From JACVCK01 sp041940385 (GTDB lineage Bacteria > Planctomycetota > Phycisphaerae > Phycisphaerales > UBA1924), in NCBI GenBank assembly GCA_041940385.1, contig JBGTSD010000046.1, positions 1 through 22,536 on the forward strand: a stretch of DNA of 22,536 nucleotides, written 5' to 3'. Under the pieces are notes generated by a model. That model ran no database searches. It was not told where the DNA came from and worked only from the letters and a program-made list of their open reading frames with translations. Both the position numbers and the translations under genes were made by a program. Positions 1 through 6,986 of the stretch are shown here, piece by piece (positions within the stretch are counted from its first letter, which is position 1; each line of letters begins with the position of its first letter).

Positions 1-107
1 ATCGCCCCGGCGCCCACCGGGGGCACGGCGGCGACGAGCTTCTTCTCCACGGCATAAGAGGCGAAGGACGCAATCAGCGGACCGCCGCCCGGCAGGATGC
101 CGAGCAG
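1..107 (-). other. In-frame tail of the pnp frame that resembles TctA (tripartite tricarboxylate transporter), probable junction
   Basis: From roughly residue 423 of the pnp frame the protein reads SLLGILPGGG, then PLIASFASYAVEKKL, then a short divergent stretch ending PVGAGA, with the next codon starting AT (Ile or Met). I recognise this as the conserved TctA membrane-protein segment, whose usual form is G(I/V)LPG-G-(x)-IASF-x-Y-x-EKKL followed eleven residues later by G-x-GAI; the spacing fits exactly. It does not fit PNPase. The join falls within about 90-116, where both families could contribute an L-x-x-LP. The simplest explanation is a chimeric contig end. A real rearrangement or gene fusion is possible but less likely, because PNPase would lose half of its second catalytic domain plus the KH and S1 domains. 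Confidence 0.6.
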
Positions 108-1376
108 CGAGCGCTCCGCGAGGGCGCCGTGCCCGATCTCGCGCCGGCCGGGGCCCATGATGCGCTTGGCCTCGCCCGTGCAGAAGGGCGGGAAGTTGTA
201 GTGCAGGTAGAACTTCTTCGCGTACTCGGGGTTCAGCCCGTCGACGATCTGCTCGTCCTTGCCCGTGCCGAGCGTGCAGGACACCAGCGACTGCGTCTCG
301 CCGCGCTGGAAGAACGCCGAGCCGTGCGTCCGCGCGAACACGCCCACCGTCATCTCGAGGGGGCGGATCTGCTTGGCCTTGCGGCCGTCGGCGCGGATGC
401 CCTTCTCGACGATGAGCTTGCGCGTCATCTTCTTCTCGAGCGTGCGGAGCGCCTCCTTGGCCATCGTGCGGCGCTGGGCGGACTCCTTCCACTGGGCCAC
501 GTTGCCTTCCGCCTTCTCGGGGAAGTACTCGTCGAGGATGCGCTTCTTGATCTCGTCGACCTTGGCGTTGCGCGCTTCCTTGCCGGGGATCTGCCGGGCC
601 TCCAGCATCTCCTTCTCGGCCTTCTCCTTGACCAGCGCGACGATGTCGTCGGACGGCAGGTACAGCTTCTCGGGCATGCGCTTGGCCTTGCCCGCCTTCG
701 CCGTCAGCTCGTCCATCAGGTCGAGGATCTTGAGGATCTGCTCGTAGCCGAACTTGATCGCGCCGACGACGTCGGCCTCCGGGGCCTCGGCGGCGCCGAC
801 CTCGATCATGTTGATCCCGTCACGGTGCCCCGACAGCACCAGGTCGATGTCGCTGTACTCCATCTGCGTGATGGTCGGGTTGATGATGTAGCGCGGGCCG
901 TCGTCCATGTGGATGCGCCCGACGCGCACCGTCGCCAGCGGGCCCTGGAAGGGCGCGTCCGACAGCATCAGCGACGCCGCGGCCGCCGTGCCCGAGAGCA
1001 CGTCCGTGTCGTTCTCGCCGTCGTGGCTCATGACCCAGCACTGGACCTGGATCTCGTCCACGAAGCCGTCGGGGAAGAGCGGACGGATCGGGCGATCGAT
1101 CATCCGCATCGTGAGGATTTCCTTCTCGTTCGGCGCGCCCTCGCGCTTCCGGAAGCCGCCGGGGTACTTGCCGCCCGCCGACATCTTCTCGCGGTAGTCC
1201 ACCGCCAACGGGAAGAAGTCGAGGCCCTCGCGCGGATCCGCGCGAACCACCGTCGCCAGCACCGACGACTCGCCGTAGTGCGCCATGACCGCGGCGTTCG
1301 CGAGCTTCGCGACCGTGCCGGTTTCCAGAGTCAGCGTGCGTCCGCCGATCTCCGCCGAGACCTTGATGTGAGGCAT
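1..1376 (-). CDS. pnp: Polyribonucleotide nucleotidyltransferase (PNPase), 5' part; 3' end off-window and abnormal
   Basis: PNPase degrades RNA 3'->5' by phosphorolysis. The frame opens at ATG 1376-1374 and stays open to the edge (458 codons visible). Residues 1-~140 are the first RNase PH domain, with KREG, EKEILT and the DRPIRPLFP block. Residues ~150-310 match the middle region, and the second RNase PH domain begins around 325 (ADGR), with RTHGSAFFQRGETQ, LHYNFPPF and GRREIGHGALAER. After about residue 422 the match stops: the expected YTIRVVSE...SNGSSSMA stretch is missing and a different sequence follows (separate entry). The gene lies downstream of rpsO, as in many bacteria, after that gene's terminator and a leader of about 185 bases. 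A purine-rich AGAAG sits next to the start and GGAAAGG a little further upstream. Identity of the first 420 residues is secure; the native 3' end is not seen. Confidence 0.9.
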   Translation of the reverse strand, partial: MPHIKVSAEIGGRTLTLETGTVAKLANAAVMAHYGESSVLATVVRADPREGLDFFPLAVDYREKMSAGGKYPGGFRKREGAPNEKEILTMRMIDRPIRPLFPDGFVDEIQVQCWVMSHDGENDTDVLSGTAAAASLMLSDAPFQGPLATVRVGRIHMDDGPRYIINPTITQMEYSDIDLVLSGHRDGINMIEVGAAEAPEADVVGAIKFGYEQILKILDLMDELTAKAGKAKRMPEKLYLPSDDIVALVKEKAEKEMLEARQIPGKEARNAKVDEIKKRILDEYFPEKAEGNVAQWKESAQRRTMAKEALRTLEKKMTRKLIVEKGIRADGRKAKQIRPLEMTVGVFARTHGSAFFQRGETQSLVSCTLGTGKDEQIVDGLNPEYAKKFYLHYNFPPFCTGEAKRIMGPGRREIGHGALAERSLLGILPGGGPLIASFASYAVEKKLVAAVPPVGAGA

Positions 1377-1561
1377 TCTTCTGCTTCAACCTTTCCACGA
1401 GCCCGCGCCATCCGGCATGGCCGGAACTTCGGCGCCGGGCCCGCGATCTGCCGGCCGCCTCGACCGGTCAGCAGGGAGGCAGAAGGCAGGATGCAGCCGC
1501 GCTCTCGCACTGCGCCCTGCCCACTGCCGCTCCACTGAGCGCGAGGGGCCGAAACCCAAAG

Positions 1562-1589
1562 AAAAACGCCGCGCCAACACGGCGCGGCG
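1562..1589 (-). terminator. Intrinsic terminator of rpsO
   Basis: A perfect 9-bp GC stem (1567-1575 with 1581-1589) with a 5-nt loop is followed, on the minus strand, by five U residues (1566-1562). It starts six bases after the rpsO stop codon. It should end or attenuate rpsO transcription before pnp, leaving pnp to readthrough or to its own promoter in 1377-1560. Confidence 0.9.
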
Positions 1590-1594
1590 GAGTC

Positions 1595-1864
1595 TTACTT
1601 GCGAAGGCCCAGACGCTGGATCAGCGACTGGTACCGGGGAACATCAGTCTTCGCGAGATACCCGAGCAGGCGATTGCGCCGGCTCACCATCGACAGCAGG
1701 CCGCGGCGGCTCGAGTGATCCTTCGGATGCTCCTTGAGGTGCTCCGAAAGGTCCTTGATGCGCTCGGTCAACACCGACACCTGCACCTCGGGAGAGCCCG
1801 TATCGGTGTCGTGGATGCGGCTCGTGGAAATCAGTTCGGTTCGTTGTTCGGCGGCCAGCGGCAC
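1595..1864 (-). CDS. rpsO: 30S ribosomal protein S15
   Basis: S15 is a primary 16S rRNA-binding protein of the small-subunit platform. The 89-residue product has the family's usual length and its core blocks: HDTDTGSPEVQV near residue 20, LTERI-x-x-L-x-EHLK, the HSSRRGLL motif with the HKKD-type rRNA-contact region (HPKDHSSRRGL), and the C-terminal RRNRLLGYL...Y..LI..LGLRK. The start is a GTG (1864-1862), chosen because a GAGGG Shine-Dalgarno lies about seven bases upstream and because it gives the standard N-terminus. It is followed by an intrinsic terminator and then pnp. It is divergent from the aminotransferase gene across a 200-base spacer that I could not resolve into clear promoters. 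Confidence 0.97.
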   Translation of the reverse strand: MPLAAEQRTELISTSRIHDTDTGSPEVQVSVLTERIKDLSEHLKEHPKDHSSRRGLLSMVSRRNRLLGYLAKTDVPRYQSLIQRLGLRK

Positions 1865-2052
1865 GATGGACCCTCGCGTGCGGATAGATATCGAGTCGTA
1901 CTTCTGAAAATCGACGGACCCCCCATTCGCCCCCTCCGGACCCCGAAGGAACCGGCCGGGAAGCCGCCAAAGATAGCCGCCCGCCGCCCGCCAATCAACC
2001 GAACGGGGCGAGGGGCCCGGACCGACCTGCCCCGGAGCCCCATCGACCGCGG

Positions 2053-2058
2053 TACCTT
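2053..2058 (+). promoter_or_regulatory. Possible -10 element of a leaderless aminotransferase transcript
   Basis: The hexamer TACCTT fits the TANNNT pattern and ends six bases before the ATG at 2065, where no Shine-Dalgarno is present. This is the geometry of a leaderless promoter. No good -35 is visible. Weak on its own, but the same spacing recurs at prfB and at 14316. Confidence 0.3.
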
Positions 2059-2064
2059 CTCAAT

Positions 2065-3312
2065 ATGCACCTCTCCCGCCGGGTCTCCACCCTCGCCCCC
2101 TCGGCCACTGTCGCCATGATGAACCGGGCCAAGGCCCTCATCGCCGACGGCGTGGATGTCCTCTCCTTCTCCGCCGGGGAGCCCGACTTCGACACCCCCG
2201 CCCGCATCAAGCGGGCCGCCGTCGCGGCCCTCGACGCCGGGCAGACCAAGTACATGCCCACCGCCGGAGACGCCGCGACCCGCAAGGTCATCGCCGAGAA
2301 GCTCACCAACGAGAACGGCATCCCCGGCCTCACCGCGGACCACATCATCATCTCTTCCGGCGGCAAGCATTCGCTCTACGTCCTCATGCAGTGCCTCTTC
2401 GACCAGCCGGACGAGGGCGGACCGGGCGAGGCCATCATCCCCACGCCCGCCTGGGTCTCCTACGACCCGCTCGCCAAGCTCGCCGGCGCCAAGGTCGTCG
2501 AGGTCCCCACCGGGCCCGACAACGGCTTCCGCATGACGCCCGACCAGCTCCGCCAGGCAATCACCCGGCGCACGCGCTGCGTCATCCTGAATTCTCCCAG
2601 CAATCCCTGCGGCACGATGTACACGCCCGCCGACCTGCGCGAGCTGGCCAAGGTCGTCGCCGAGGCCGCGAAGTCCACCGCGCCGGACATCCTCGTCATC
2701 TCCGACGAGATCTACGAGAAGATCATCTTCGGCGGCGTGCCGCACTTCTCGATCGGCAGCGTGCCGGAGATCGCCGAGCGCACGGTGACGGTCAACGGCC
2801 TGTCGAAGGCGTACGCGATGACCGGCTGGCGCATCGGCTACGCGGCATGCCCGGGCGTCGAGGGGCTCAAGCTCATCAAGTCGATGGCCGTGCTCCAGGG
2901 CCAGATGACAACCAACATCACCTCGTTCTGCTACCCGGCGATCCGCGTCGCGCTCACCGAGTGCGCCGAGGAGGTCGAAGGAATGCGCCGCGCCTTCGCG
3001 AAGCGCGCGGAGCTGATCTACCGCCACCTCTCGCGCATCCCCGGCCTGGTGTGCCCTCGCCCGAACGGCGCGTTCTACGTCTTCCCCGACATCTCCGCGC
3101 ACTTCGGCAAGCGCACCGCCAAGGGGCGCCTGATCAACTCCGCCAACGACTTCGCCGAGGCAGCGCTCGAAGAGGCGCTGATCGCCGTCGTCGCCGGCGA
3201 GGACTTCGGCGGCCGGGGGCGCAACTGCGTCCGCATCTCCTTCGCCTGCTCGGAGGAGCAGATCGAGAAGGGCATGGAGCGCATGGGCGCGCTGATCGCC
3301 TCGCTCAAGTGA
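2065..3312 (+). CDS. Class I PLP-dependent aminotransferase (aspartate / aspartate-prephenate type)
   Basis: It transfers an amino group between aspartate (or a related amino acid) and a 2-oxo acid using pyridoxal phosphate. The 415-residue product is a full-length fold-type I enzyme of the Ib aspartate aminotransferase group. Visible landmarks are SAGEPDFDTP (~36-45), the Y-P-T-x-G-type block (~63-68), SSGGKHSL for cofactor phosphate binding (~97), NSPSNPCGT (~176-184; Asn180), SDEIYEKI (Asp214, Tyr217), the Schiff-base lysine in NGLSKAYAMTGWRIGY (Lys248; Arg256) and the C-terminal CVRISFA carboxylate-binding arginine. A small EGGPG insertion lies near residue 117. ATG 2065 is the first start giving the family N-terminus and has no Shine-Dalgarno, so the mRNA may be leaderless. 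Because pheA is in the same window, an aspartate-prephenate role is possible but not shown. Its stop is only six bases from the opposing stop at 3319. Confidence 0.93.
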   Translation: MHLSRRVSTLAPSATVAMMNRAKALIADGVDVLSFSAGEPDFDTPARIKRAAVAALDAGQTKYMPTAGDAATRKVIAEKLTNENGIPGLTADHIIISSGGKHSLYVLMQCLFDQPDEGGPGEAIIPTPAWVSYDPLAKLAGAKVVEVPTGPDNGFRMTPDQLRQAITRRTRCVILNSPSNPCGTMYTPADLRELAKVVAEAAKSTAPDILVISDEIYEKIIFGGVPHFSIGSVPEIAERTVTVNGLSKAYAMTGWRIGYAACPGVEGLKLIKSMAVLQGQMTTNITSFCYPAIRVALTECAEEVEGMRRAFAKRAELIYRHLSRIPGLVCPRPNGAFYVFPDISAHFGKRTAKGRLINSANDFAEAALEEALIAVVAGEDFGGRGRNCVRISFACSEEQIEKGMERMGALIASLK

Positions 3313-3318
3313 CGTTCT

Positions 3319-3774
3319 CTACGAGCCGCGCGGCGCCTCGGGTTCGGCGGGAGTGACGCCGCTGATCCAGGCTTTGCCGCCCATGCGGATCAGCCCTGCC
3401 GGTCGGCCCATCTCTTCAAGCTCGAGCAACAGCTCGTCGTCGTTGACGATCACCCCCGCCCAGTCCGTGCGCGAGCGCATCGTGATCCGAGCCGCGGCGG
3501 CAGGATCCGTCTCCACCGCCTCCCATCCCGGCGCGGCGGCCTGCTGCACGTCCTCCGGCGGTGAAATCGGCGCCGGCGTGTTGTTGGATCGGTTGATGAT
3601 GCCCAGGATCACGACGAGCGGCGCCACGATCTTCGCACCCCACGCCGTCCGCCGCTTGATGCGCCGGCGCTTGGCGCTGCGCGCGACTTCGCCGCGGAGG
3701 GGCCCGAGCATCGCATCGCGCCTCGCCTCGCCGTCCGCGCTCAGCGGTTCGAGATGGTCGTGGCGCTCATTCAT
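3319..3774 (-). CDS. Small single-span membrane protein next to ECF sigma factor (candidate anti-sigma factor)
   Basis: This 151-residue protein matches no family I can name. Residues 1-45 are polar and end in a very basic stretch (KRRRIKRR, ~36-43). Residues ~46-62 form one hydrophobic span (KIVAPLVVILGII). The rest (63-151) is a mostly acidic segment with DDELLLELEEMGRPAGLIRMGGKAWISG near 112-139. The positive-inside rule puts the short N-terminus in the cytoplasm. The ATG overlaps the 3' end of the sigma factor gene by eight bases, so translation is probably coupled. A single-span partner encoded directly after an ECF sigma gene is the usual arrangement for an anti-sigma factor, but no zinc-finger ASD (H-x3-C-x2-C) or FecR domain is visible, so the role is inferred only. 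Confidence 0.75.
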   Translation of the reverse strand: MNERHDHLEPLSADGEARRDAMLGPLRGEVARSAKRRRIKRRTAWGAKIVAPLVVILGIINRSNNTPAPISPPEDVQQAAAPGWEAVETDPAAAARITMRSRTDWAGVIVNDDELLLELEEMGRPAGLIRMGGKAWISGVTPAEPEAPRGS

Positions 3775-4315
3775 GAGGTTCCGACCCCGTGCGCTCCGCG
3801 GTCCGCAGCGCCCGCTCGATCCGACCGTGCGTCGCGCCGGGCTTGAGCCCGACGGCGCGTCCGATGGCCTCCAGCGTCATGCCGCGCCCGTAGCGCAGAT
3901 GCAGCAGGTCCGCCTGGGATTCGTCGAGGCCGCGCATCGCGGCGTGCAGCTTCGCGATGCGCTCGTCCAGCTCGCGTGCTTCCGGCGCCTGCTCGCCCCT
4001 CGCGGCGCCCGCCTCGCGCCGTCGGCGCCGGCGCTCCTTGCGGAGATGGTCGTACGCGCTCGTCCGCGCCACCCGCGCGATCCAGCCGTCCAGCACGGCC
4101 GCGTCGTCGATGGTCTTCATCCGCCGGATCATGCGCACGAACGCCTCCTGCGCGATGTCGAGGCAGTCCTGCTCGGGCAGCCCCGTCGCGCGGCGGACGA
4201 GCGCGTAGACGTAGTCGAACCGCGCCCTGTAGAGCGTCGCGAAGGCATCGGCGTCGCCCCGCGCGATCGCGCGGGTGAGGACGCCGACGTTCGAAAGGTC
4301 CAACCGAGAGCCCAT
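3767..4315 (-). CDS. ECF-type RNA polymerase sigma factor
   Basis: A 182-residue two-domain sigma factor that would direct RNA polymerase to a small set of promoters. Region 2 covers residues ~12-97: DADAFATLYRARFDYVYALV, the DIAQEAFVRMIRRM block and GWIARVARTSAYDHLRKERRRR, the -10-recognition helix and basic linker. Region 4 covers ~116-175: LDESQADLLHLRYGRGMTLEAIG followed by the helix-turn-helix GLKPGATHGRIERAL that reads the -35. No extra C-terminal domain is present. The start at ATG 4315 keeps region 2 intact; there is no clear Shine-Dalgarno, and the upstream gene ends 18 bases before, so coupling is likely. It is the middle gene of a minus-strand unit: exported STN-like protein, sigma, membrane protein. 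Its target promoters cannot be read from the sequence. Confidence 0.9.
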   Translation of the reverse strand: MGSRLDLSNVGVLTRAIARGDADAFATLYRARFDYVYALVRRATGLPEQDCLDIAQEAFVRMIRRMKTIDDAAVLDGWIARVARTSAYDHLRKERRRRRREAGAARGEQAPEARELDERIAKLHAAMRGLDESQADLLHLRYGRGMTLEAIGRAVGLKPGATHGRIERALRTAERTGSEPHE

Positions 4316-4333
4316 GACGCTGCGAACACGGTA

Positions 4334-5053
4334 CTACTCCGACGCCTCCGCGGTCTCGATCAGCGCCTCGATGGTCCGGTTGAGCGCATCCACCTGCTCC
4401 GCCGTCCCGTGGAAGAGCAGCAGCATCGTCTCCTCGTGGTACCGGATCTTCGGCGGGGGCGAGGTCATGTTCGTCGCGGCCTCGATCGCCGACAGCACAT
4501 CCTCGATCTTGAGCGGCTTGGTCCGCTGCTGGCTGAGCACACCCGCGAGACTCTGGACGATCGTCTTGTTGGAGTTTCCTTCCTGATGCCCAGCTTGGAG
4601 TTGAAAGACCGCCTCCGTTGACCCGAGATTCTTGATGCTCCGAATGCGCAACCACGACATCCCTCTCATCGCGTCGCCCGACTCCTGGTACACGACCCCA
4701 ATCGCTGCCTCGGTTGTCACGTCCCGAAGTTGAATCGGCGGCATCGGAAACAGGGCCGCGTCCGGCGGCACAACGATGTTGGCCTCGGGGTGGGCAGCTC
4801 GGATGGATTCCACATACTCGCCGACCGTTCCTCCGGCAAAGTCCAGACTGAACCGCGTCGGCTCCGGCGCCATCGACCTTTGGCGGTTCTGCTCGGCTTC
4901 CTGCACCTGCAGCGCTCGCTCCATCTGAGCGGCCTGCTCGAGTTGCGCCGCCCGCTCGGCGCGAAGCTGATCGCGCGGACTCTGCTGCGCGCCCGCCATC
5001 CCCCCACCCCACACCAACCCCGCCATCGCCGCCATCAACAGTGCCTTGCGCAT
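4334..5053 (-). CDS. Exported protein with secretin/STN-like segments, first gene of the ECF sigma unit
   Basis: The 239-residue product starts with a signal peptide (MRKALLMAAMAGLVWGGG, likely cleavage after AGA at ~22). ATG 5053 was chosen over the in-frame start at 5122 because AAGGAGA sits eight bases upstream and the signal peptide begins there. Residues ~28-62 are a Gln/Glu/Arg-rich helix, possibly coiled coil. Residues ~67-122 (RFSLDFAGGTVGEYVESI...IVVPP...IQLRDVTTEAAIGVV) look like a secretin/TonB short N-terminal (STN) fold. Residues ~164-235 (KIEDVLSAIE...KIRYHEETMLLLFHGTAEQVDALNRTIEALIE) resemble a secretin N1-type ring-building repeat. No secretin or TonB-barrel domain follows, so it is not an outer-membrane channel by itself. 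It could be a periplasmic sensor or partner for the sigma/membrane-protein pair. Family placement is by pattern only. Confidence 0.75.
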   Translation of the reverse strand: MRKALLMAAMAGLVWGGGMAGAQQSPRDQLRAERAAQLEQAAQMERALQVQEAEQNRQRSMAPEPTRFSLDFAGGTVGEYVESIRAAHPEANIVVPPDAALFPMPPIQLRDVTTEAAIGVVYQESGDAMRGMSWLRIRSIKNLGSTEAVFQLQAGHQEGNSNKTIVQSLAGVLSQQRTKPLKIEDVLSAIEAATNMTSPPPKIRYHEETMLLLFHGTAEQVDALNRTIEALIETAEASE

Positions 5054-5161
5054 CGCGTTCTCCTTGATCCATCGCATCCGCGGCGACCCCGCCGCTCGAA
5101 CCCCCATACGACGCCCACCCACCGCTTTCGCGCCGCCGGAAGAAAAAGTCGCCGGTCCGGG

Positions 5162-5167
5162 TATAAC
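5162..5167 (+). promoter_or_regulatory. Candidate -10 element for the DUF4287 gene
   Basis: TATAAC lies 25 bases before the ATG at 5193, leaving room for a short leader with the GGAG site at 5182-5185. No convincing -35 is visible at the usual distance. The minus-strand signal-peptide gene starts 109 bases to the left, so this is a divergent promoter region. Confidence 0.4.
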
Positions 5168-5192
5168 GCCCGTCCACGATCAGGAGCCCGAC

Positions 5193-5813
5193 ATGCCCGC
5201 CGCGAAGAAGAAGGCCGCCAGGAAGAAGACCCCGAAGAAGAAAGCCGCCCGCAAGGCCGCGGCGCCGGACACGCTGGCCGGAATCTCCTCCGAAGCCGTC
5301 GAGAACGGCACCGGCGAATCCTGGGCTCACTGGCTGCGCGTCCTCGATCGCCTCGGCGCCGAGAAGATGGCCCACAAGGAGATCGCCGTCATCCTCCACG
5401 ACGGCCACGGCCTCTCCGGATGGTGGGCGCAGATGGTCACCGTCGGCTACGAGCAGGCCCGCGGCCTGCGCGTGCCCGGGCAGAAGGCCGACGGGTTCAG
5501 CGCGAACGCCAGCCGCACCATCGCGGCGCCCGTCGAGCGCGCCTTCACGATGATCGCCAACTCCACCGGACGTCGGCAGTGGATCGGCGTCCCCGAATCG
5601 ACGTTCGAGGTCACCAAGGCCACGCCGACCAAGAGCGTGCGCATCGCGTGGAAGGGCGACACGCGCGTCGAGATCAATCTCTACGCCAAGGGCGCGAATA
5701 AGTGCATGGTGCAGGTCCAGCACAACAAGCTGCCCGACGCCGAGCAGGCCGAGCGCGCCAAGAAGTTCTGGGGCGCCGCGCTCGACATGCTCCGCGGCAA
5801 GCTCGAACTCTGA
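5193..5813 (+). CDS. DUF4287 plus SRPBCC (AHSA1-like) protein with histone-H1-like lysine tail
   Basis: 206 residues in three parts. Residues 1-25 are an Ala/Lys/Arg/Pro tail with repeated AAKKKAARKK-like units, as in bacterial histone H1-like proteins and likely to bind nucleic acid. Residues ~38-102 are a DUF4287 domain (SWAHWLRVLD, HKEIAVILHDGHGLSGWWAQMVTVGYEQARG, PGQKADG). Residues ~104-204 fit the small ligand-binding SRPBCC/AHSA1 half seen in the same family (SRTIAAPVERAF, RRQWIG, VQHNKL, KKFWGAALDML). ATG 5193 is chosen because GGAG lies eight bases upstream; the in-frame start at 5046 would give a low-complexity extension across the divergent promoter region. It is a single gene followed by a convergent neighbour. 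The molecular function of DUF4287 is not known to me, and the DNA-binding role of the tail is inference. Confidence 0.85.
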   Translation: MPAAKKKAARKKTPKKKAARKAAAPDTLAGISSEAVENGTGESWAHWLRVLDRLGAEKMAHKEIAVILHDGHGLSGWWAQMVTVGYEQARGLRVPGQKADGFSANASRTIAAPVERAFTMIANSTGRRQWIGVPESTFEVTKATPTKSVRIAWKGDTRVEINLYAKGANKCMVQVQHNKLPDAEQAERAKKFWGAALDMLRGKLEL

Positions 5814-5833
5814 ACCGGTGTGGCAGAAGCGAG

Positions 5834-5866
5834 GGGCGCGCCCGTCAGGCGTCGCCCCCCGCGCCC
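5834..5866. other. Weak hairpin between convergent genes
   Basis: A 7-bp perfect stem (5834-5840 with 5860-5866) with a 19-nt loop lies in the 99-base gap between the converging stops at 5813 and 5913. There is no U-tract on either strand, so it is not a standard intrinsic terminator. I see nothing else in this gap. Confidence 0.3.
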
Positions 5867-5912
5867 AGTCGCGTGCTTCATCCTCCCGCGACGTGCGTCT
5901 TCGTGATCTCGT

Positions 5913-6986
5913 TCATCGCTCGCGCCGGCGCTTCACCGCCACCAGCAGCGCCACGCCCGCGAGCGCCGCGCCGCCCGGCGCCGGCACGGCGTTGTAGCCG
6001 AAGGTGATCGCCACGGCGCCGAAGAAGAGCGTGTCGTCCGAGACGCCGGTGAAGTTGTCCGCGATCCACGCCTGCCCACTCGAGAAGAGACTCGGCAGGT
6101 TGTCGATGTTCGCGAACGCCGCCTCCAGCCCGCCGAACGTGAAGCCCAGCGTGAAGTCCGGGCTCGAGAAGGGGCGGCGCGTCCCGGTCGCCTTGCCGTC
6201 CGCGGCGAACACGCCGCACAGCCCGAGCATGTCGCCGGGCGAGTCGCCCACGACCATGTTGAACCGCTGCGCGCCGAAGTCCGTCGCGATCGGCTCGCTC
6301 ATCGCCCAGGCGTACCGGGCGAAGTTGCCCGCGCCCTCGTTGGTGAATCCGTCCACCGCGGCGTTGTACGTCAGCGGAACGGCCGCCTCGATCCGCGCAT
6401 CGAGCGCGAGCGCCACGTTGAGCCCCGCGCCCGCCCCGGCGCCGACGCCGGCCTTCGCCGGCATGCGGTCCTCGCCGCGCCAGTATTGATCGAACCGCGT
6501 TCCTCCCATCGTCACCGAGCCGTTGTGCCCCCAGATCGTCGCGTTCGGGAACGCCTGCGTCCATTCGTTGCGGAGCTGGCCGCACGCCTGGAACACCACG
6601 TGCGTGTACTGCTGGCGGACCGCCAGCGGCACGTTGTCGATCACGTCCTGCGCCGAGACGTACTCGCCGTCGCCGACCTTGATCTGCGCGGCGAACGTGC
6701 CGTTCTGCCGCTTGATGCCGTGCCCGCCGAAGAAGAACACCGTCTGGTTCGCCGTGTTGAGCGTGTTCAGCACGTTCTGGCGCGTCGGCGAGTTCTGCCG
6801 CACGAGCGTGTAGCCCTTCCCGAGGACCTGGTCCTGCGCCGTCCCGGCCAGCGCGCCGAGGTTCCAGTCGCCCCGCCAGGTGCCGTCGTGGCCCTGCACG
6901 ACGTACGCTCTGCTGGCCGCCATCGCGCCGGCGGAGAGCGTCAACGCCGCGATCATCGCCGTTGCCCGAGTCGTCTGCCTGTTCAT
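5913..6986 (-). CDS. Exported protein with caspase-like (clan CD) His/Cys signature and PEP-CTERM-like tail
   Basis: 357 residues. ATG 6986 is chosen over 7049 because AGGGG lies just upstream and a signal peptide follows (~1-24, ending SAGAMAA). Residues ~27-140 look like the core of a clan CD cysteine peptidase: a hydrophobic strand ending in Gly-Gly-His-Gly (VFFFGGHG, His89) and a second strand ending in Gln-Ala-Cys-Gly (VVFQACG, Cys135). These are the two catalytic residues of caspases, gingipains and legumains, with a normal spacing of 46. Residues ~180-330 are Gly/Ala-rich, with no domain I recognise. The C-terminus has VPAPGG, a hydrophobic stretch, then KRRRER, a PEP-CTERM-like sorting signal for an exosortase system. 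Peptidase activity is inferred. It stands alone, divergent from prfB. Confidence 0.78.
   Translation of the reverse strand: MNRQTTRATAMIAALTLSAGAMAASRAYVVQGHDGTWRGDWNLGALAGTAQDQVLGKGYTLVRQNSPTRQNVLNTLNTANQTVFFFGGHGIKRQNGTFAAQIKVGDGEYVSAQDVIDNVPLAVRQQYTHVVFQACGQLRNEWTQAFPNATIWGHNGSVTMGGTRFDQYWRGEDRMPAKAGVGAGAGAGLNVALALDARIEAAVPLTYNAAVDGFTNEGAGNFARYAWAMSEPIATDFGAQRFNMVVGDSPGDMLGLCGVFAADGKATGTRRPFSSPDFTLGFTFGGLEAAFANIDNLPSLFSSGQAWIADNFTGVSDDTLFFGAVAITFGYNAVPAPGGAALAGVALLVAVKRRRER

Noticed and set aside
129..1538. Long plus-strand open frame opposite pnp
   Set aside because: Antisense shadow of PNPase caused by high GC; rich in Arg, Leu, Asp and His, with no Shine-Dalgarno or domain.
1831..3102. 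Long minus-strand open frame opposite the aminotransferase
   Set aside because: Low-complexity Gly/Asp/Val/Arg translation typical of antisense GC-rich DNA; it runs into rpsO.
3771..5723. 650-codon minus-strand frame spanning several genes
   Set aside because: Out of frame with the sigma factor and the signal-peptide gene, which both have family evidence; it crosses gene boundaries and a divergent promoter region.
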